Assembly: GCA_964500225.1 (NCBI GenBank)
Contig: CAZCOA010000010.1
Span: 1 to 64,000, forward strand
Source: JAAYDY01 sp964500225
GTDB lineage: Bacteria; Planctomycetota; Phycisphaerae; FEN-1346; JAACEH01
DNA: 64,000 nucleotides
Reading direction: 5' to 3'
The translations under genes were made by a program, and so were the position numbers. The notes under the pieces are model-generated. The model was not told the DNA's origin. It saw only the letters and a program-made list of their open reading frames with translations, and searched no databases. Positions 7,207 to 15,929 of this stretch are shown piece after piece (within the stretch, counting starts at the first letter, position 1; every line of letters begins with the position of its first letter).

Positions 7207-9742
7207 CGGCGGCTTGCTCGATCCGCTCGGCGTAATCGTGGTGGCGTCGGGCGTCGTCCGGGCGAAGCGTCGCCTCCAGTGCCGCGGCCAGTTGGCGGTG
7301 CGTCAGCGGATCGTAGGGGTTTACGCGCAGAGCTTCTCGCAGCACCTCTACGGCCTCCTCCATTTTCCGCTCATGGATCAGCAATAGACTCCGAAACTGC
7401 CATGCCGGAAGGCAGTCGGGATCGGCTTCGGTCGCCAGGCGGGTTTGTTCAAGGGCTCCGCCGAGATCGCCGCAGGCGTTGAGCAGAATCGCCAGATTGA
7501 CACGGCAGTCGGCGAACCCAGGACTGCGCTGGAGCGCCTTGCGATAGGCGGCCTCGGCCTTGCCGGTTTTGCGTAGAACAGCCAGCACGCGTCCGTACTC
7601 GAACAGTGCATCGGGATTGTCCGGGTCCAGCCTGACGGCGGTCTCGGCAAGGGGCAGGGCCTCGGCCGTCCGACCCGCTGCGGCGAGCAGGGCCGCACGC
7701 ACGCGATGAGTCTCGGCGGCCTCGTTGCGTATCCAGAACGAGGCAACGGCGCACCCGCCCAGGGTCAGGACAAACCACCAGAGGACGGTTCTGGCAACCA
7801 GCCGGCGGCCGGCGATCAGATCGAGCCCCCAGGCGATGCAGGCGACGATAGGCACGACGGCGCCCATGCCGTAAAACGCTTTGGCTTGGCCGTAGTACGG
7901 GAGTCGGAGCGTCATGTAGATCAGGGCCAGGAGGGTGGCGGCCCCTGTGCCGAGCACGAGCATCCATGCGGCCGTCGGCTGACGGACCACACGCACCACC
8001 GCAGCCGCCAGACCGACTACGCCCGCAATGACGAGCACCATGGCCGGCAGCGACAGGGCGGTCATCAGTTCCCAATTCCACGGAGGGCCGTACCGCACGA
8101 CCGTGTTGCCGCCGGCGAATCCATCGGTCCAGAACGTGGAGTAGATCGCGTCGGCGAAACTCGAAAGCCCGGCGAAGAGCGGCTGGACGAGCGAGCGGCC
8201 GAAGCCAAGGTAGTAGTCGGCCGTGTGGCATCCTGGGGCCTGCCACCAGGGGCGTCCGTATTCGGGGTCCCAGTTGCCCACAATCGGGCGTCCGTAGCGG
8301 ACCCAGACTCGGGCGAAATGCCATCCGCAAACGAGCAGTCCGATGAGGCAGGTCAGGCCGATGGTGCGTGCCCAGACGGTAAGCCGGGGCTGGTGTTCGA
8401 CGACCAAGCGGCCGATAAGGACGACGAAAATCACCGGCAGCACGATCAGGGCGGAGAACTTGGCGAGCATCGCGCCGCCAAGGCATACGCCGAGGATGGC
8501 ATAGTGGCGCCACGAGGCGTCCGGCGTGCGGACGATGCGCAGAGTGACATAGAGAGAGGCTGTGATCAGGACGGCGGCGAGCCCTTCATTGGTGACATAC
8601 TGGTAGAGGTACAGATGCACCGGCAGCGTGGCGGCCAGAACGAGTCCAAGCAAATGGCGTCGTGGGTGATCCGGGAAGAGCTGCCGCACGCAGCCAAATA
8701 CGAGCAGCACTTGGGCGATGCCGAACGCCATGGTCAACATGCGGACGGCGTGATGAGCCTGGTCGGTTTCGGCAGCCAACGCGTTGAGCTTGAGCACGGC
8801 AGCGGCGAGCAGGTAAAAAAGCGGCGGCTGATAGGTCTGCCATCCGTCCTCGGCCAGGGGCAGGCGGCCCTGCTCAAGCAGAATCCGCAGATACCTGACG
8901 TGGCCGCTGACATCAAAACCAACGTCGGCGGGCAGACTATCGCGGTTGTGGAGGCAAAGGACGACCCAGGTGGCCACGACCGCCAGTGTGAGCAGGGCGG
9001 TACGGCGCCGCGTGCGCAGGAGAAACTCCTCGGTCTCCATGGCGCCGCCCCATCGGCGCCGCGCGGCCGCGGCCGCAGCAACCGCCACGGCGGCCACCGC
9101 GCCGATGGCCGCCACCGTGGGCCATTGCCGATGGATCGCGTTGATCGTGGTGGGTCTGGGGGGGGCAGAAGGGTCGCCCGTGGCATCGGCCAAGCTGTGG
9201 CGCGGCACGGCGCCGGCCGGGCGTGCAGGACGCCAAGCGGCACCGGCGCATGACGCATCCCAGTGGGCGTCGCTGCCCAAGGAACACCCGTGCCCTTGGA
9301 GTTGGAACCAGAGAGCCGGCGGGCCGCAGTCGTTGACGACGGTGACTGTGATGTCGTTGTCGCCGGCTTGCAGATAGGCGGCCGCCCCGACGAAGCGGCG
9401 CTCGCGCCGCCATGACGGGGACGGGGCCGAAGTGTCCTCGCCAGTGTCGAGGCGGTGGCCGTTGACGCGCACTTCTTGGATTTCGCGGAAAGCCCGGATT
9501 CGCAGATCGACCTCGGCGGGGACGGTGTCGAGCGTCATGCGGCGGCGAAAGACGGTGTCCATGCGGACGACGGGCCGCATGTGCAGATCGAGCGGCACGG
9601 GAGCGACAATCCACTGAGCACCGGAGTACTCGGGAAGGAAAGCAATGGACTCGCTGTGAGTCGCCAGCCACCAGAACCCCGCGGCTGCGGCGACCACTGT
9701 CGCCAGGATCAGCACGAAGACGAGAGTTGATGAAGTCCGCAT
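7184..9742 (-). CDS. GT-C membrane glycosyltransferase fused to a sugar-binding-like domain and TPRs
   Basis: An 852-residue multi-domain protein. It begins with a signal-anchor (TLVFVLILATVVAAAAG), then a soluble beta-rich segment of about 170 residues (FRRRMTLDTVP, EVRVNGHRLDTG) resembling the N-terminal sugar-binding modules of rhamnosidases. A GT39-like multi-spanning region follows (about ten membrane helices), with the acidic motif SGHVRYLRILLEQG and the loop TYQPPLFYLLAA typical of lipid-phosphate-sugar-dependent transferases. The C-terminal 170 residues are three or four TPRs (DNPDALFEYGRVLAVLRK). It probably transfers a sugar from a polyprenyl-phosphate donor to an extracytoplasmic acceptor; donor and acceptor are unknown. 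The start is uncertain: ATGs at 9742, 9751 and 9760 are possible, and 9742 is chosen because a TATAAT sits at 9759-9764. Confidence 0.78.
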   Translation of the reverse strand: MRTSSTLVFVLILATVVAAAAGFWWLATHSESIAFLPEYSGAQWIVAPVPLDLHMRPVVRMDTVFRRRMTLDTVPAEVDLRIRAFREIQEVRVNGHRLDTGEDTSAPSPSWRRERRFVGAAAYLQAGDNDITVTVVNDCGPPALWFQLQGHGCSLGSDAHWDASCAGAAWRPARPAGAVPRHSLADATGDPSAPPRPTTINAIHRQWPTVAAIGAVAAVAVAAAAAARRRWGGAMETEEFLLRTRRRTALLTLAVVATWVVLCLHNRDSLPADVGFDVSGHVRYLRILLEQGRLPLAEDGWQTYQPPLFYLLAAAVLKLNALAAETDQAHHAVRMLTMAFGIAQVLLVFGCVRQLFPDHPRRHLLGLVLAATLPVHLYLYQYVTNEGLAAVLITASLYVTLRIVRTPDASWRHYAILGVCLGGAMLAKFSALIVLPVIFVVLIGRLVVEHQPRLTVWARTIGLTCLIGLLVCGWHFARVWVRYGRPIVGNWDPEYGRPWWQAPGCHTADYYLGFGRSLVQPLFAGLSSFADAIYSTFWTDGFAGGNTVVRYGPPWNWELMTALSLPAMVLVIAGVVGLAAAVVRVVRQPTAAWMLVLGTGAATLLALIYMTLRLPYYGQAKAFYGMGAVVPIVACIAWGLDLIAGRRLVARTVLWWFVLTLGGCAVASFWIRNEAAETHRVRAALLAAAGRTAEALPLAETAVRLDPDNPDALFEYGRVLAVLRKTGKAEAAYRKALQRSPGFADCRVNLAILLNACGDLGGALEQTRLATEADPDCLPAWQFRSLLLIHERKMEEAVEVLREALRVNPYDPLTHRQLAAALEATLRPDDARRHHDYAERIEQAAATKARSP

Positions 9743-9758
9743 GGAGACCATGGCGGGC

Positions 9759-9764
9759 ATTATA
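9759..9764 (-). promoter_or_regulatory. Possible -10 box for the glycosyltransferase gene
   Basis: A perfect TATAAT on the minus strand, just upstream of the first methionine codons. No good -35 lies at 16-18 bases. If used, it gives a very short leader, favouring the ATG at 9742. Confidence 0.35.
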
Positions 9765-9827
9765 TCCCGACGGCGACGACGGTCGATGGCGAAACCTCGC
9801 GGCGATGAACTGATGCTCGGGGGACGC

Positions 9828-9856
9828 TTGCCGCTGAGGGCGGCGCGCCCTATAAT
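9828..9856 (+). promoter_or_regulatory. Promoter of mutL
   Basis: TTGCCG, a 17-base spacer and a perfect TATAAT. Transcription would begin near 9863, leaving a leader of about 17 bases that just contains the GGGAGA ribosome site before the ATG at 9880. Confidence 0.7.
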
Positions 9857-9879
9857 GGCCGAGCACACAGGGAGAAGCC

Positions 9880-11796
9880 ATGGGAATCATCCGGAAACTC
9901 GATCCGCACCTGGTCAACCAGATTGCCGCCGGCGAGGTGATCGAGCGGCCGGCCAGCGTGGTGAAGGAGCTTATCGAGAATGCTTTGGACGCCGAGGCGT
10001 CGCGTCTGGAGATCGACGTCGAGGAGGGCGGCCGGAAGGTGATCCGCGTGACCGACGACGGCGTGGGAATGGATGCCGAGGATCTGGCCTTGGCGGTGAC
10101 AAGTCACGCGACGAGCAAACTGCTGACGAGCGACGACTTGGACCACATCACGACGTTCGGTTTCCGCGGGGAGGCACTACCGTCGATCGGGTCGGTGAGC
10201 CAGATGACGGTGACGACGCGGCGGGCCGATGTCATCGAGGGCCACAGTGTCGGCGTCGACGGCGGACGTATCGGACCGGTGCGTGTGGCCGGATCGGCGC
10301 CGGGCACGAGTGTGGAAGTGCGTAATCTCTTCTACAACATTCCGGCGCGACGGAAGTTTCTCAAGGCCGATGCCACGGAACTCGGGCACATCGTGGACGT
10401 GGTGGCGCGGACGGCCCTGGCCTATCCGCAGGTGGCGATACGGCTGCGGCACAACGGGCGGCTTGTTTACGATCTGCCGCCCGGCCAGTGTCTTCGTGAG
10501 CGGGTGTCCGCGTTCTATGGCCGCGACATGGCCGAGAGCCTGATCGAAATCCGGCACGACTCGGCGGCGTGCAACCTGTGGGGGCTGATCGCCGCCCCGT
10601 CGCAGACGCGCACCTCGACGCGCTGGCAGTTCCTCTACATCAATGGCCGCTACATTCGCGACCGCAGCCTGCTGCACGCCGTCCACGAGGCGTACCGGGG
10701 CCTTGTCGAGATCAACCGGCAACCGGTGGTGTTTCTATTCCTCACGGTGCCGCACGACGCCGTGGATGTAAACGTTCATCCGACGAAAATCGAAGTGCGG
10801 CTGCGGCACGCGCAACAGGTGTATCACGAGGTGCTGACGACGCTGCGCGAGAAGTTGCTCGGAACGGACCTGACGCCGCATGTGGGGCAGAGCCTGAAGG
10901 TTGCAGGTACGTATGCGGCGGACGGCGAAGCGGACAGCGGCGACCGTGAGCAACGAATACGCCAGTCGCTGGCGGACTTTTTGCGCGCACCTGCGGTCGG
11001 GTCGAATCAGAGCCGGTTCATATACTCGCCGCGGTCGCGCGGCATGGACGCGTTGCCAGACTCGGCGGCGCCTTCGGACGAAGCGCCGCAGACGCCTCCG
11101 GACGCACAGTGGCCGGACGGCAAGGCGCACGCCGGCCAAAGCGTCCTTGGAGGAGCGACCGACAGCATCACAGCGGCTCGGACGCCCAGGGCATTTCAGT
11201 TGCATAACACGTATGTGGTAGCCGAGACCGAAGACGGCATGATCATTGTCGATCAGCACGCGATGCACGAGCGTGTTCTGTACGAGGAACTGCGCGCCAG
11301 GTTGTCGGCAGGACCGCTGGAAAGCCAGCGGCTCCTGATTCCCGCCGTGGTGGACGTGACCGAAGCCGAGATGGCGTTTCTGTGCCGGCATCGCGAGGCA
11401 CTGGCGAGGCTGGGCGTCGAGTTCGAGGCGTTCGGCAGCCGCTCCGTCGGGGTCCAGGCGTTTCCGGCAATGCTCGGTCAACGGGCGCAGCCGGAGCGTG
11501 TGCTGCGCGATTTGCTGGACTGGATGGCCGAGAACCCGGTTCAGCCGGCGGTGGAAGACCTGCTCGACGAGTTGCTTCACCGGATGGCGTGCCGGGCCGC
11601 GGTCAAGGCCGGCGACGTGCTATCGCAGGACGAGATGCAGGTGCTGTTGGCGCATCGCGGCGGCGACCAGCCGTCGGCCACGTGCCCGCACGGGCGGCCG
11701 ACGTCGCTGATGCTGACGCGCGACGAGATCGAACGTTCGTTCAAGCGCAACTATCCCACGTCGCGTCCGACCGAGGACGAGACCATTCCCTTCTGA
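9880..11796 (+). CDS. mutL: DNA mismatch repair protein MutL (endonuclease type)
   Basis: MutL couples MutS mismatch recognition to strand nicking and excision. The 638-residue protein has the GHKL ATPase N-terminus: NQIAAGEVIERPASVVKELI, the DDGVGM motif, TSHATSKL and FGFRGEALPSIGS. The C-terminal domain carries the metal-dependent nicking motif DQHAMHERVLYEE, matching DQHA-x2-E-x4-E, as well as ACRAAVKAGD and CPHGRPTSL, the usual zinc-site motifs. This is the endonuclease form used by bacteria lacking MutH (family knowledge). A poorly conserved linker near residues 340-440 joins the halves. The ATG at 9880 follows GGGAGA. The stop codon abuts the stop of the convergent HD gene with no spacer. 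Confidence 0.96.
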   Translation: MGIIRKLDPHLVNQIAAGEVIERPASVVKELIENALDAEASRLEIDVEEGGRKVIRVTDDGVGMDAEDLALAVTSHATSKLLTSDDLDHITTFGFRGEALPSIGSVSQMTVTTRRADVIEGHSVGVDGGRIGPVRVAGSAPGTSVEVRNLFYNIPARRKFLKADATELGHIVDVVARTALAYPQVAIRLRHNGRLVYDLPPGQCLRERVSAFYGRDMAESLIEIRHDSAACNLWGLIAAPSQTRTSTRWQFLYINGRYIRDRSLLHAVHEAYRGLVEINRQPVVFLFLTVPHDAVDVNVHPTKIEVRLRHAQQVYHEVLTTLREKLLGTDLTPHVGQSLKVAGTYAADGEADSGDREQRIRQSLADFLRAPAVGSNQSRFIYSPRSRGMDALPDSAAPSDEAPQTPPDAQWPDGKAHAGQSVLGGATDSITAARTPRAFQLHNTYVVAETEDGMIIVDQHAMHERVLYEELRARLSAGPLESQRLLIPAVVDVTEAEMAFLCRHREALARLGVEFEAFGSRSVGVQAFPAMLGQRAQPERVLRDLLDWMAENPVQPAVEDLLDELLHRMACRAAVKAGDVLSQDEMQVLLAHRGGDQPSATCPHGRPTSLMLTRDEIERSFKRNYPTSRPTEDETIPF

Positions 11797-13464
11797 TCAC
11801 CGATCGGCCGCGTGGCCATTGGCGGGAACGAGGATGTCGGCGGCCTTGGGGGCGGGCAACCCGAGGGCTACACAGAACTCCTCGGCGATGCGGCGCGCCA
11901 GACCGGGAGCCGCCAGGATGGCGGGCGAGGCGAAGACGAAGGTCTTCCACAGCGCACGATACTTGCGGTTGAGCAATTCGGCCTCGTCGCGGAACTCGGG
12001 ATGCCGTGCCAGCGGCACGATACGGTTGAGTTCGAATCGCACCGGCGTGGAGATGGCTTTGGCCTGCATCTTGATCGGGGGACAGTAGACCAGCGCGCCG
12101 TGGCGGCCGAGACCGGTCATGGCTGCCAGGCGTTCCTCGATAGCCGCAAGACGCTGCCGCCCGCCGTCCCGGCCGCGAAGCAGGTCTGCCACTGTCTCCG
12201 CGCCTCCGGCGTCGCGCACGGCTGCTTCGGTCAGGACGACGACCGGGGTATAAAGCCTCCGGTGGTAGATCGCGCGGCCCAGGTCGCGGGCCTCGACGGC
12301 GGAGAGCACTTCGGAGGCGTCGCCGCGGCCGTTGCGCGCGGCGTGGGCCAGGCGGCGGATCATTTCTTCGTCGCTCATCTCGGGGCACAGCACCGACTCG
12401 GGGTCGTCGTATGGATTGCTGTCGGCGGGAAGGTTATGGCCCAGCAGTCCGCGTGCCAGCATGGCCGAGGCGGCGACCTTGGTCTTATGGTAGTAAACCC
12501 GCTCGGCCATGGAGTACCGCAGCCGCATCAGGTTCATTACCTCGGTCGTCAGGTCGATGCGCGCATAGCCGCGAGGATTCAGCACGTCGATAGCCAGTCG
12601 ATCAGAGCCGTGCTCGTCGCGGCCGATGAAGAAGTAGTGGAGCAGGCGGCGATCGTAACCGCCTTCGAGCCCCGTATAGTAGAGGTCTCGGGCGAGGTAG
12701 TCGAGCAGGTCGGCCGAGACGGTGCCGGAGACAATGTCGGCCATGAATGGGTGCATGAGACCGCGGCGGCTCAGGCATTCATACTGGCGTGCGGCCTCGT
12801 CGAGGAAATCACCGAAGGAGCGGTCCCCGTCGTCTGTGTCGCCGCGTCGCGACCCAACCCGGTCACGGGCCTCGGCCAGAAGCGCAGGAAACCGGCGGCT
12901 GGCGGCGCCCTCATCGTCTTCACGGAAGGCTAGAACCAGGTACACCAGCCAACGGAGTGTGCGGTTGTCGAGGCCGGGGACATACGGCTTCTCGCTCTGG
13001 AAGATGCGGGCCAGGCCGCTTCGCCGGTCGAAGAGCAGCCACCAGAGCCGCGGACTGTCCAAGGCATCGTGCTTCAGATAGACATCCTGCAACTCGTCTT
13101 CGAGCGTGTGGCCGAAAGGAATGTGTGTGATGTCGTGCAGCAACGCGGCAATCGAGACCACCTCGGTCAGCGCTTCGAGGCTCAATCCGTCTCGGTCTGG
13201 CGAGTCGCCGCCCCGGAGCACCGCCGGCACCGGCAAGTGCAGCCGCTCGTGATTGACGTGAATGTGCCGGAGCATCTCGCGGCTGACCCAGTAGGCGCCG
13301 ATGCTGTGCGCCAGACGCGTGTGCGTGGCGCCACGGAAGACCAGGTGGGCAAATCCCAACTGCATCACGCGACCAAGGCGCTGGAACTCAGGCGTATTGA
13401 GTACGGCACACGCCAGCGGCGATAAGAGAATGTCGCCGTGAACCGGATCGCGGTATAGCCTCAT
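11797..13464 (-). CDS. HD superfamily phosphohydrolase
   Basis: This 555-residue protein belongs to the HD/dNTPase-like group. The opening YRDPVHGDILLS, then THTRLAHSIGAY and ALLHDITHIPFGHTLEDE, supply the four metal-binding residues (His, His-Asp, later Asp) of the HD fold, and the spacing resembles deoxyguanosinetriphosphate triphosphohydrolase-like proteins. Substrate specificity cannot be read from sequence; nucleotide phosphohydrolysis is the usual assumption. The C-terminal half (about residues 330-555) is a family-typical extension without recognised motifs. The ATG at 13464 is followed by MRLYRDPVHG, the expected family start. It is probably transcribed alone and is convergent with mutL, sharing a zero-length junction. 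Confidence 0.82.
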   Translation of the reverse strand: MRLYRDPVHGDILLSPLACAVLNTPEFQRLGRVMQLGFAHLVFRGATHTRLAHSIGAYWVSREMLRHIHVNHERLHLPVPAVLRGGDSPDRDGLSLEALTEVVSIAALLHDITHIPFGHTLEDELQDVYLKHDALDSPRLWWLLFDRRSGLARIFQSEKPYVPGLDNRTLRWLVYLVLAFREDDEGAASRRFPALLAEARDRVGSRRGDTDDGDRSFGDFLDEAARQYECLSRRGLMHPFMADIVSGTVSADLLDYLARDLYYTGLEGGYDRRLLHYFFIGRDEHGSDRLAIDVLNPRGYARIDLTTEVMNLMRLRYSMAERVYYHKTKVAASAMLARGLLGHNLPADSNPYDDPESVLCPEMSDEEMIRRLAHAARNGRGDASEVLSAVEARDLGRAIYHRRLYTPVVVLTEAAVRDAGGAETVADLLRGRDGGRQRLAAIEERLAAMTGLGRHGALVYCPPIKMQAKAISTPVRFELNRIVPLARHPEFRDEAELLNRKYRALWKTFVFASPAILAAPGLARRIAEEFCVALGLPAPKAADILVPANGHAADR

Positions 13465-13600
13465 GATCAGTCACCGACAAGGGGACGGACATTCCACCGG
13501 ACGTCGTACTTTACCTCCAGCGGGCGACCGCGGCAACCGATTTCCGCGTCGGTGCGGACGGGCACGAGTCGGGCAGGCATGACGGTCGCAGGGCGGAAGG

Positions 13601-15547
13601 TCAGTTGTGATTCTCGGGCTGAAACTCCGGGACGATACTCTTGAGGACCCTGACGACGGCGTCGCGTGAGTTGTTGTTGCAGACGGGTATCAGGGCTTCG
13701 ATGGCCGCGTGGATCTGTTCGTCGGTGCTGGGCCGCACCTCCCAGATGCTGATCTTATCGTGATGGGTCGGCAACACGCCCTCGCCGGAGATGCGAAGTT
13801 CCTCGAAGAGTTTTTCGCCGGGCCTCATACCGGTGAACTCGATCTTGATGTCCACACCGGGGCGGTACCCCGAGAGCGTGATCATGTCGCGAGCCAGATC
13901 CACGATCTTGACGGGCTCGCCCATGTCGAGGACGAAGATTTCGCCGCCCTTGCCCATGGCGCCGGCCTGGATAACCAATTGGCTGGCTTCGGGAATGGTC
14001 ATGAAGTAGCGTCGCATCTCGGGATGCGTGACGGTGACGGGGCCGCCCTGGGCGATCTGACGCCGGAAGATCGGTACAACGCTGCCGTTGCTGCCGAGGA
14101 CATTACCGAATCGAACGGTGACAAAGCGGGTGTGGGGGGCCTTGCCCGATGTGTTCAGCCACTGGCAGTACATCTCGGCGACGCGCTTGGTGCAGCCCAT
14201 GATGCTGGTGGGGTTGACGGCTTTGTCGGTGGAGATCATCACCATGGACTCGACGCCGTACTGACAGCACATGTCGGCCATGTTCTTGGTGCCGAAGATG
14301 TTGTTCTTGACGGCCTCACACGGATTCTGTTCCATCAGGGGAACATGCTTGTGGGCCGCAGCATGAAATACGACATGCGGCTTATACCGGTCGAACGTGT
14401 CTTTCAGTCGCGGCAGGTCGTACACGTCGCAGATGACCGGCTCCAGGGCGATGTCCGGGAACGAGGCCCTCAACTCGCGTTCGATGAAAAACAGGGCGTT
14501 CTCGGCCTGTTCGAGGAGCACCAGCAACTGCGGTTTGAAGGGGAGCACCTGGCGGCACATCTCCGATCCGATCGATCCGCCGGCGCCGGAAATCAGGACC
14601 GTCTTGCCGGTGAGCATGTGCCCGATGCTCTCCAGGTCGAGCTTGACTTCCTCGCGTCCGAGAAGGTCGTTGATGTCCACTTCACGGAGGCGCGTCAGGT
14701 CAGCACGCCCCTCGATCAGGTCGGCCACGCCTGGGACGATGCGGAAAATCAGCTTCGACCCCTTGCAAAACTCGATGATCCGACGCAGCAGTTGCCGCGA
14801 GGGGTTCGCCAAGGCAATGACCAACTCCTCAACCTCGTAATCGTGGCAGATCTTGCCGATCTGGCTCGTGTCGCCGAGTACTGGGACGGCATGAATCCGA
14901 GCGCCGCGGAGGCTGGGGTTGTCGTCCACGAAGCCCACCACGCGGTACCGCTCGACGGGCAGCCGCTGCATCTCCCGAAGTACGGCCTCGCCTGCATCGC
15001 CGGCCCCGACAATCAGCACGTTGGCCAGACCGCCGGCGGCCACGGGACGCATGCCCTCGCGGTAGATCCGGATGGCGAATCGCACACCGCCAACCAAGGC
15101 GATGGTTCCGGCCCAATCGGTGATGAACACCGCGCCGGGAATCGGTAATGCGTGGTCGTACTGGGTCTTCAGAACGTAAGTGTAGACCAGCACCGCGATG
15201 ACGATGATCGCGGTCGATACGTGGCTGGCCTTGAACGTTTCGATCAGGTCCTGTACGCCGACGTAGCGGCCCCAGCTACTGTAGAGGCGAAAGTACCAGA
15301 AGACGGCCACCTTGATCACCAGCACCAGGGGCAGCAACTGGTAGAGACTGTCCCAGTACCGGCTGAACTCGATTGAGACCTCGTTGGGGTCCATGGTCAG
15401 CGGCGGCAACTTGAAATCCAGTCGCAGGCAGTATGCGCCCCAGAAGGACAAGGCGAAAAGGCCGAGGTGAACCAGTGCGACCAGAAGGTTGCGCAGCCAC
15501 AGAGGCCACGGACGCGTCATGGAGGGTCTGCTTTCCCTATCAGTCAT
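13601..15547 (-). CDS. Membrane-anchored nucleotide-sugar 4,6-dehydratase (CapD/FlaA1/PglF type)
   Basis: A 648-residue enzyme of the polysaccharide biosynthesis family that likely converts UDP-GlcNAc to its 4-keto-6-deoxy form for surface glycans. Four N-terminal membrane helices lead into a CoA/NAD-binding-like fold (LIVGAGDAGEAVLREM) and a C-terminal extended SDR domain with NAD motif GAGGSIGSEMCRQ, HAAAHKHVPLMEQNP and STDKAVNPTS followed by MGCTK, where Met replaces the usual catalytic Tyr as in this family. Start options are GTG 15553, ATG 15547 and ATG 15520. None has a strong ribosome site; GAGAG eight bases before 15547 decides weakly. A near-perfect promoter lies about 175 bases upstream, leaving a long leader. 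Confidence 0.88.
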   Translation of the reverse strand: MTDRESRPSMTRPWPLWLRNLLVALVHLGLFALSFWGAYCLRLDFKLPPLTMDPNEVSIEFSRYWDSLYQLLPLVLVIKVAVFWYFRLYSSWGRYVGVQDLIETFKASHVSTAIIVIAVLVYTYVLKTQYDHALPIPGAVFITDWAGTIALVGGVRFAIRIYREGMRPVAAGGLANVLIVGAGDAGEAVLREMQRLPVERYRVVGFVDDNPSLRGARIHAVPVLGDTSQIGKICHDYEVEELVIALANPSRQLLRRIIEFCKGSKLIFRIVPGVADLIEGRADLTRLREVDINDLLGREEVKLDLESIGHMLTGKTVLISGAGGSIGSEMCRQVLPFKPQLLVLLEQAENALFFIERELRASFPDIALEPVICDVYDLPRLKDTFDRYKPHVVFHAAAHKHVPLMEQNPCEAVKNNIFGTKNMADMCCQYGVESMVMISTDKAVNPTSIMGCTKRVAEMYCQWLNTSGKAPHTRFVTVRFGNVLGSNGSVVPIFRRQIAQGGPVTVTHPEMRRYFMTIPEASQLVIQAGAMGKGGEIFVLDMGEPVKIVDLARDMITLSGYRPGVDIKIEFTGMRPGEKLFEELRISGEGVLPTHHDKISIWEVRPSTDEQIHAAIEALIPVCNNNSRDAVVRVLKSIVPEFQPENHN

Positions 15548-15728
15548 CAGCACTCTCGCAGAGAGCCGGAAGAGACGAACCAGGATGACATTCAGGCTGT
15601 ATCGGCCAAAAAGGGGTGCTCACTGCACTCCAGTCACCTGAACTCGTATTGTTATAGCCGCACCGTAGCCGACACCACCGTTGGGGCGGCGATCCCGCGG
15701 GACCAAGCGAGTTCATCGACGAAAAATC

Positions 15729-15757
15729 ATAATACCCATTCTACACAGTTCTGTCAA
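15729..15757 (-). promoter_or_regulatory. Strong promoter for the CapD-type gene
   Basis: TTGACA, 17 bases and TATTAT on the minus strand, eleven of twelve consensus positions. Transcription would start near 15722, giving a leader of about 175 bases ahead of the coding start. The region 15554-15929 holds this promoter, a weaker plus-strand one and no credible gene. Confidence 0.75.
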
Positions 15758-15820
15758 TTATGCCTCCGGCCGGATCCACGCCGCTGTCCAGGCTCGGGCT
15801 CAGACGAGGCGGGTTTTTCG

Positions 15821-15849
15821 TTGACGGGTTCCGATGCCACTGGTAGCTT
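15821..15849 (+). promoter_or_regulatory. Weak candidate promoter for the SH3-domain gene
   Basis: TTGACG, a 17-base spacer and TAGCTT. The -35 is good and the -10 poor. It lies about 80 bases before the ATG at 15930. Confidence 0.3.
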
Positions 15850-15929
15850 ATCTGTGCGGTATTTTGCCGATGTTCCGTGCGTGACGAAACGCCCCGAATC
15901 CAAGGCGACCGACGAAAGGGATTGGCGCC

